Below, one piece after another: positions 5,901 to 10,339 of a DNA stretch of 10,339 nucleotides. The notes beneath the pieces are model-generated. The model worked only from the letters and a program-made list of their open reading frames with translations, had not been told where the DNA came from and ran no database searches. How positions within the stretch are numbered: position 1 is the first letter of the stretch; each line of letters starts with the position of its first letter. The position numbers and the translations under genes are program-made. The DNA lies in NCBI GenBank assembly GCA_003695725.1, contig RFHX01000024.1:1-10339 (forward strand). Reading direction: 5' to 3'. Source of the DNA: Candidatus Schekmanbacteria bacterium. GTDB taxonomy: Bacteria; Schekmanbacteria; GWA2-38-11; J061.

Positions 5901-6605
5901 TTTGAGAATGCTTTTGATTTTGCCTTCTTCAAACAGCTCTTTTGGCACCAAACCGCGCTCGCGCATAAACCAAATAAAAATCATCCGTGTGATAAGCCGG
6001 ATGACGGCAATATTCCTACCGTTCTCTTCCTCCTTCTCATCTTTTGGGAAGCGGCAGTTTTCAACCGCCCAGAAATACCAGTTGGCGATTTTTTCATAAA
6101 ACTCTTTGGTGACTTTTTCAACGGAAAATGCTTCTTTTATTTTAGCAAGCGAGGAAAAATCGCCGACGCCAATTCGTTGAAGGAAAGTTTTGTTGGTAAG
6201 TTCTGGGCTTACAAAATAGGTAAAGCGGCGGAAACTGCTCCAATTGCGGCGGCGGCCCAAGTAATTGGCATAAATTAAGCTAAAGCGAAAGTTTCTTTTA
6301 TTGTCGTAAAAAATAAAAATGCCGGCGTCAGCTTGAGATTCTCTAAGAATCTTTTTGCCAAGTTCATATTGAGCTTTCTTGCCGGAGCGCTCAGAAAGAG
6401 GTTGCTTTACCTGAAATGAACAAATAATAAGACGCCCATCGTCAAAAGTAATTTCGCCAAGCTTTTTACCGTCCCCAAAATCATTATTATCGTACGGCAG
6501 AGTTTCGCTTTGAGGACGGAATTTGTCGCATTTAGTGCGAAAAAAGTGTGTAAACTTTTCTACCTGAAAATTGCCTATGATGTCTTGCAAAATTTGTCGG
6601 CTCAT
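2994..6605 (-). CDS. Eco57I-class N6-adenine DNA methyltransferase with target recognition region, 1203 aa
   Basis: Transfers methyl from S-adenosylmethionine to adenine N6 in a specific DNA site, protecting host DNA. Visible elements: an N-terminal alpha/beta domain (1-150) with FDDGRLIICSFQVKQ (54-68), which could be a D...QxK nuclease-type site; the family signature FLNGGLFE (307-314); LGRVFENLLAS (396-406); motif X GSYYTP (420-425); SAM-binding motif I DPAVGSGAF (487-495); IYGVDIQ (563-569); catalytic NPPYI (774-778). A long charged coiled-coil insert (about 635-745) precedes motif IV. The C-terminal target recognition part carries YGIKTGLNEAF (944-954), KPILRGRDIKRY (982-993) and the typical tail DQLVYKLYSLTPEEI. 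Length and layout suit type IIG/type ISP-like methylases that lack a separate specificity subunit. It overlaps the helicase stop by ATGA, indicating translational coupling and balanced subunit synthesis. Confidence 0.95.
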   Translation of the reverse strand: MSRQILQDIIGNFQVEKFTHFFRTKCDKFRPQSETLPYDNNDFGDGKKLGEITFDDGRLIICSFQVKQPLSERSGKKAQYELGKKILRESQADAGIFIFYDNKRNFRFSLIYANYLGRRRNWSSFRRFTYFVSPELTNKTFLQRIGVGDFSSLAKIKEAFSVEKVTKEFYEKIANWYFWAVENCRFPKDEKEEENGRNIAVIRLITRMIFIWFMRERGLVPKELFEEGKIKSILKDTNPENSSYYKAILQNLFFATLSTRKEERKFRDERRFYKGYNPDFGNQYVFRYHDLFKYPNKIKEYFGDIPFLNGGLFECLDDKYNRIYIDGFTETKKHQPYVPNFLFFNSERDFDLNKVYGTKNKRYKVQGLLNILSSYNFTIDENSPDDADIALDPKLLGRVFENLLASFNPETSTTARKATGSYYTPREIVDYMVIDSLKEYFKTHLPEIKDLDKKLETLFSTGSDENPFSKSESKKLVELIENVRIVDPAVGSGAFPMGALNKMVFILGKIDPQNELWKEAQLKAAEAIPDPQVRRNTKEQIEELFQGKNADYGRKLYLIQKCIYGVDIQQIAVEIAKLRFFISLLVDEKIDKNKNNWGIEPLPNLDFKIMQGNSLISEFLGIDFDNGQAKREQAGRRMLLVEKEDRLIKEFEQKKIDYQNESDKDNKARLKKEVEDLMIRIFETKIKKQKSDYFRRMEEIERKCAVFPNRKTREEAIKKEKQKLAQTTGFDLERIEEQLREVTSKNKAKPFFPWKLYFAEVFAEKGGFDIVIANPPYIQLQKAVNDKQHYADLYKDAGYETFDRRGDIYCLFYELGIKLLRPNGILTYISSNKWMRAGYGDKLRRFFTKYNPLILIDLGPNVFESATVDTNILILQKAENQHNLCAVTYNNKSIPLSEAVKNCHIIKNLSSQAWFIGSEAERKLKEKIERIGKPLKEWYVKIFYGIKTGLNEAFIITTQKRDEILANCKDEEERRRTEAIIKPILRGRDIKRYYYEWAGLWVIIIPAGWTDGNRNGKDPEKFIYSSFPSLMNYLRLFENEAKKRDDQGDYWWELRHCAYYSEFEKEKVVWAETDQSLNTVIVSPGIYLQKTCFMIISNQPKILNGFLNSKLSQWYIRNLSSNLGQRGMSLTKESVEKLPLPSITFTNKTIVQQIESLVDKIIAAKKQNKNADTSEYEHQIDQLVYKLYSLTPEEIAIVEGENK

Positions 6606-9600
6606 AGTTTTCGGTTCTCAATAGCTACGATGATTTCCTTGGCTAGTTCTTTTTGTCTTGCCTTTTCCCGTTCCAGGTAATCCTCGCCGAGCTCGTCTTT
6701 AAGCGCTTCTATTTCTTTCAGGGATTTTTTGAGCTTTTCTTTGCTGCTTGACTCAAGATTGGCAATCCGACGCAAAGTGTAGTCGGGAAGCGTTCCATAG
6801 TCGGTAATATCCTCCAACAATGTCCTAAGGAAATCTTTTACCTTAATTATCTCTTCTTCGTGCCTGTGATAAATAAATGCTCTTAGGTTATTTATTGCCT
6901 GTTGCTCTAAGCTCTGCTCACTAGGCGGTCCAATACGATAATCCCGGAAATTTTTGATTTGTTCATAAACGCCCCAGAACTGCCCACTTAATTCAAGGGG
7001 CTTCTCCTGAGGCTTGCAGGATATTTTTTCAAATACCTCTTCAAAAGTAGGTTGGTAGAAATTGTACCTATTATTTTCAGCATACTTTGCTCCTTGAATG
7101 TAAAGCCGTCCTTTTTTCAAAAAAACCAGGAGCTCATTTTCTTTAGCTTTTTTGGCTACTTTGACGCGAGGAGGAAACTTATCCACCTGAGATATTAAGT
7201 CCGGATGGCTTTTCTTAATTTTCTCAAACTCTTTTAATGCTTTAGTATAAAAACTTACTTCTTCTAGTTTGTCGGGGTTTTGCTGAATTCGGTTATAGAG
7301 TTTTGCTGGAGTCGGTTCTTCATCGGGATCAAAAATCTTTGCGTCTTCACCCAAAGTATTGTGAATCAGGAACATCTTGTTGCTGGCGATTTCCCGCGAT
7401 TGTACTAATTCAGCTCCGAGTTCGGTCGGGAAGAAATTTATAATATAAAGCTCGTCGAAAATCTTTTTACTGATTCTGTTTATACGGCCGACACGCTGGA
7501 TAACCCGCACTGGGTTCCAAGGGATATCGTAATTGATAACCATTCCAGCACGGTTCAGGTTAAAGCCCTCGGAAATTTTGTCTGTAGAAAGCAGAATAGA
7601 GTGTTGATTCTCTTGTTCTGGAAAAGAGGCGTCAAAATTCTTGTTGAGTGCTGATAGTTTCTGTGCGGTTAGGTCTCCGGCAATAGTCAGTAATTTGTTG
7701 CCAAAAACCTTTTTCAGTCGTGGCTCAAGATATTTTACGGTATCAAGATATTCTGAAAAGATAACAATCTTGCGACTCGGATCTTTCTTGAGCTGAAATT
7801 TGAGGTTTTGAATTAAGCACTTCGTTTTAGGGTCATTTTTCACCAAATCAAAATCGTGAAGGGATTTTAAAATTTCTTTGAATAGGTTTAAATCGGATTG
7901 GATATCGGCCAAAAACTTTTCTCTGTATTCAAAATCGGAGAGCTTGTAAATTTTATGATTCTTCGGATATTGGCCGGCGTTAATCTTTTCAGTGTAATCT
8001 TTCAAGTATTGCTCGATTTCTTCTGGATCTTTGTCGTATATTCTCTCAAGCAAGCTGCGATCTAAAATATAGCGTCCCGTCTTTTCAATAAATTTCAGGA
8101 CCGATTCGGTAATGTGCTTAAAGTTTTTTAAGCTCTGCTCAAAAGAGCCGAATGAGCTTTCGAACCGCTTCACGAGCAAGCGGCGCATAAAATCGTACAA
8201 GTTGCGCTGTTGGATAAACTCAAAGTTCTCCTTTTCATTCAGTTTCTCGCCAGCGATTTTTTCTCTTGAAGTTTCGTACTCAAACGGTCTGTAAATTGCT
8301 CCCTTAAATTTTCCACCCTCATCCGGATCACCAAAATAGGTATTAATTACTTGATCATAAAGCTCCGACTGTTCTTTTGTCAGCTCAAAAAACCATTCTT
8401 TAGGATCGGCGACTTTTGAAAGATTTTGTACTTCTTTCTTGTAATAAGGGCTCTCCTCTAAATCTAAACGGTTACGGCGTATGGTTACTGGCTCTATAAC
8501 GTCACGGATTTGCTTTGCAAGATACCTGGAGCGCTGCTTAACTTTTTTCAAAGCAGCAGGAGCGTTAAACTTTTCTCCAAAGAAAGCTTCATAGGAATCG
8601 TACGCCTTCTTGCGCTTCTGCTCGTTTGTAGAGTTCCAATGTTTTTTGATATATCCAAGTTTGTCAAATGCGCCCTTGAAAGATTTAAATCTAGCAACCA
8701 AACTGTTCTCTAATGTGATAGGCGATTTTTTGGGGATAATAAATAGTTTCAGCAAGGACAGGATATCTCCCGGCCGATTATTAAATGGTGTTGCTGTGAG
8801 AAGAATAACTTGCTTGCCGCGACAAATATTTTTCAGATACTCATAATTTTTTGTGTCTTGATTTCTAAACCTGTGTGCCTCGTCAACAATAACAACCTCG
8901 ATATCTTTCGCTGTGGATTTCTGCAATTTCTCTAAGTCGCCCAAAGACCAAACTTCCCAATCGTGAAGCCCAAATTGTTCTTTGTACATATTCCAACCGG
9001 AGTTCTTTTTTCTTGGATCGCCCCTAAGGCCTGGTGGGCAGATTATTACTCCGCGTTTTCTTAATTCTTTAGCCACAGAGCAAGCAATAATGGTCTTACC
9101 TAAACCGACGACATCTGCCAGAATAACTCCGTTATTCTTTTCGATGATTGCTAACGCTTGACGGATTGCGTCCAGTTGGTATTTATAAAGAGTGTAGCCG
9201 TTTTTCTCTAGTGTCTTTATGAGTGATTGGCCGATTTCTTTTTTCTTGAATGAATCAAGATAAATTTTCAAAGTTAGAACAAACGCTTCAAATGGAATGA
9301 TTTTCTTTACCAAAGTTTCTTTCTCGACAATCTCAATCAATCTTTTCTTCCGCGCATCATTCTCGGTAATTTTAACTGCCTCATCCCAGAGGGAATCGAA
9401 ATATTTTTCGGCATTTTCAAAGCCATAGTCACTAATCTCAACATTGAATTCCTCTTGCGTTGTAAGACCAGAACTTGTGAGATTACTGCTTCCGGTTATG
9501 AAAAGCGTGTTGCGGACCTGCCCGCTTTGTAATTTAAAGATGTATAATTTTGCGTGATTTGGCTTGAATGTCTTTCGGATGATAAGTCGACCATCTTTGA

Positions 9601-9958
9601 TGAGCTTAAGGAAAAATTTAACCTGCTCATAAAATTCTTGAGTATCAGATTTCTCTGTATTTATGGACTTTTTTAATGAACTGAAAAATCGCTGACTGAT
9701 TTCTTCGTTAGATAAATTGCCGCTCTGATCATCGCTATCGGCGTATTCAATCAGTTGGTAATTGTGCCTATCAACATTAAGTCCTACTAATACTTTCAAA
9801 ACAACTTTTGGATTTTGTTTGAGTTCAGAATAGAGCTCCCTTATCCCGGAGAAGTGAAAGAAGCCAACGAGAAACTTAAGTTCTTCACTCTTATTGATGA
9901 GCTCGACAAGCCGCTTCTTTAGATTTTCCGCGTCGCTGTTTGTAATAAAATTTTTCAT
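6602..9958 (-). CDS. PLD-nuclease/SNF2-family helicase fusion, restriction subunit, 1118 aa
   Basis: ATP-driven DNA translocase with an attached nuclease, the probable restriction arm of the methylase next to it. Residues 1-200 form a PLD-superfamily domain with one HKD-type motif: H135-A-K137 and GSSNLTSSGL (156-165). As in BfiI-type nucleases, one motif per chain implies a dimeric active site. The helicase core follows: Q-motif-like YKYQLDAI (258-265), Walker A ADVVGLGKT (281-289), DEAH (359-362), TATPFNN (388-394), helicase C-terminal domain with IVIFSEYLDTVKYL (731-744), ISEGFNL (795-801) and QRVGRINRI (821-829). A charged helical C-terminus (about 890-1118) may contact the methylase. The ATG at 9958 is the only start after an in-frame TGA; its Shine-Dalgarno site is weak. 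First gene of the operon, about 75 nt from the predicted transcription start. Codons are AT-rich (about 30% GC in one 60-nt sample). Confidence 0.95.
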   Translation of the reverse strand: MKNFITNSDAENLKKRLVELINKSEELKFLVGFFHFSGIRELYSELKQNPKVVLKVLVGLNVDRHNYQLIEYADSDDQSGNLSNEEISQRFFSSLKKSINTEKSDTQEFYEQVKFFLKLIKDGRLIIRKTFKPNHAKLYIFKLQSGQVRNTLFITGSSNLTSSGLTTQEEFNVEISDYGFENAEKYFDSLWDEAVKITENDARKKRLIEIVEKETLVKKIIPFEAFVLTLKIYLDSFKKKEIGQSLIKTLEKNGYTLYKYQLDAIRQALAIIEKNNGVILADVVGLGKTIIACSVAKELRKRGVIICPPGLRGDPRKKNSGWNMYKEQFGLHDWEVWSLGDLEKLQKSTAKDIEVVIVDEAHRFRNQDTKNYEYLKNICRGKQVILLTATPFNNRPGDILSLLKLFIIPKKSPITLENSLVARFKSFKGAFDKLGYIKKHWNSTNEQKRKKAYDSYEAFFGEKFNAPAALKKVKQRSRYLAKQIRDVIEPVTIRRNRLDLEESPYYKKEVQNLSKVADPKEWFFELTKEQSELYDQVINTYFGDPDEGGKFKGAIYRPFEYETSREKIAGEKLNEKENFEFIQQRNLYDFMRRLLVKRFESSFGSFEQSLKNFKHITESVLKFIEKTGRYILDRSLLERIYDKDPEEIEQYLKDYTEKINAGQYPKNHKIYKLSDFEYREKFLADIQSDLNLFKEILKSLHDFDLVKNDPKTKCLIQNLKFQLKKDPSRKIVIFSEYLDTVKYLEPRLKKVFGNKLLTIAGDLTAQKLSALNKNFDASFPEQENQHSILLSTDKISEGFNLNRAGMVINYDIPWNPVRVIQRVGRINRISKKIFDELYIINFFPTELGAELVQSREIASNKMFLIHNTLGEDAKIFDPDEEPTPAKLYNRIQQNPDKLEEVSFYTKALKEFEKIKKSHPDLISQVDKFPPRVKVAKKAKENELLVFLKKGRLYIQGAKYAENNRYNFYQPTFEEVFEKISCKPQEKPLELSGQFWGVYEQIKNFRDYRIGPPSEQSLEQQAINNLRAFIYHRHEEEIIKVKDFLRTLLEDITDYGTLPDYTLRRIANLESSSKEKLKKSLKEIEALKDELGEDYLEREKARQKELAKEIIVAIENRKL

Positions 9959-10039
9959 GCTTCTAGCCTGATTAGGTCATCAGAAGGGGTACCAACTTTG
10001 CTTTTAGCATTTTGTTACATCTATTGCTGCTATATTCAG

Positions 10040-10068
10040 AGTATATGCTTTTGTTTATATCTTTTCAA
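10040..10068 (-). promoter_or_regulatory. Sigma70-type promoter of the defence operon
   Basis: Minus-strand TTGAAA (10063-10068, 5/6) and TATACT (10040-10045, 5/6) are separated by exactly 17 nt. Transcription would begin near 10033, leaving a 5' leader of about 75 nt before the helicase ATG. A short dyad (ctgat/atcag, 9968-9983) lies close to the start codon and could affect translation, but it is only 5 bp. Confidence 0.6.
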
Positions 10069-10238
10069 AAGCTCGTACGCAGAGGGGAAATTGGTTCGGT
10101 TTGGAGGAGGATTTTTGCCAACTGCCGGTCTGAAGCTGCCATGGGACAGCTTCAAAATTCCAGAGATGAGTATCGAGATCTACAAGTATACGACGTAGAG
10201 GCAGTTATTTTCTGCCAAAAGCTTTCAAAAGTTGCATC
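10069..10238. other. Intergenic region between tRNA-Pro and the operon promoter, with two hairpins
   Basis: There is no credible gene. A perfect 8-bp stem tgaagctg/cagcttca (10131-10138, 10147-10154) has an 8-nt loop, and ggcag/ctgcc (10200-10216) has a 7-nt loop. The second lies about 22 nt beyond the tRNA 3' end and could help end the tRNA transcript, though no U-run follows on the minus strand. No second copy of the tRNA 3' end is visible here. Confidence 0.4.
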
Positions 10239-10313
10239 TGGTCGGGCCAGCGGGAGTCGAACCCGCCATCACACCCACCCCAAGGGTGTATGTTGCCGCT
10301 ACACCATGGCCCG
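10239..10313 (-). tRNA. tRNA-Pro(GGG), CCA encoded
   Basis: The full cloverleaf can be read on the minus strand: 7-bp acceptor stem CGGGCCA/TGGCCCG, D stem GTGT/ACAT, 5-bp anticodon stem CACCC/GGGTG with loop TTGGGGT (anticodon GGG, reading CCC/CCU, followed by G37 as usual for tRNA-Pro), a 5-nt variable region, T stem GCGGG/CCCGC with loop TTCGACT, discriminator A, then genomic CCA (10239-10241). It has the same orientation as the defence operon, which begins about 280 bp beyond its 3' end, a position often used by integrating elements. Confidence 0.97.
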
Positions 10314-10339
10314 GCACTTCCAGCTTACCGAAAATACCC

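Noticed and set aside
2994-9958. Assignment to DISARM, BREX or classical type I restriction
   Set aside because: No DrmA/DrmB, PglZ, BrxC or HsdS-like gene in the window; only the methylase and helicase types are shared.
9998-10198. Plus-strand ORF of 66 codons upstream of the helicase
   Set aside because: Lies across the operon promoter, has no Shine-Dalgarno site and no recognisable product.
1-10339. CRISPR array or transposase
   Set aside because: No regularly spaced direct repeats and no transposase- or integrase-like reading frame seen on either strand.

Overview
The window is bacterial. Evidence is a canonical Shine-Dalgarno site (AAGGAGG) before the leftmost gene, sigma70-type -35/-10 boxes, operon-style ATGA gene overlaps, and a bacterial tRNA-Pro with an encoded CCA end. 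No 16S or other marker gene is present, so no phylum can be assigned. The dense, small-hairpin-rich intergenic DNA would suit a small environmental genome, but that is only an impression. All supported genes lie on the minus strand, so the window reads functionally from right to left.

Right edge (10239-10313): a tRNA-Pro(GGG) gene. Next is about 280 bp of intergenic DNA holding a near-consensus promoter (10040-10068). It drives a defence operon that fills most of the window: (1) a 1118-aa protein with an N-terminal PLD-type nuclease domain and a SNF2/SF2 helicase; (2) overlapping it by ATGA, a 1203-aa Eco57I-class N6-adenine DNA methyltransferase with a C-terminal target recognition region; (3) after 11-12 bp, a 181-aa PD-(D/E)XK nuclease-like protein; (4) after a further ~96 bp, a ~207-aa single-span membrane protein of unknown function. 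Genes 1 and 2 look like a two-subunit restriction-modification system in which the helicase-nuclease is the restriction arm and the methylase both marks self DNA and supplies specificity. It resembles a type ISP/type I-like enzyme split over two polypeptides, with a PLD nuclease in place of the usual PD-(D/E)XK. Genes 3 and 4 are candidate accessory or effector components; their membership is inferred from position.

Middle (1287-1715): a gene-poor stretch with a cluster of GC-rich perfect hairpins (1554-1714), a possible 5'-truncated reading frame (1408-1536) and a possible 42-aa ORF (1283-1411). The latter has a good ribosome-binding site and 4-nt overlaps at both ends. Then comes a 208-aa protein (660-1286) combining a HARE-HTH winged-helix domain with a C-terminal nuclease-like region, another likely defence protein.

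Left end: a purine tract of about 90% A+G over some 145 nt, nested inverted repeats, and a GC-rich 81-aa hypothetical gene (28-273). That gene has a TTGACA promoter overlapped by an 8-bp inverted repeat (likely operator), a perfect SD, and a hairpin after its stop. Base composition changes sharply: the 81-aa gene is about 65% GC over the 120 nt I counted, while samples from the methylase and helicase are about 30-32%. This fits horizontal acquisition of the defence operon next to the tRNA gene.
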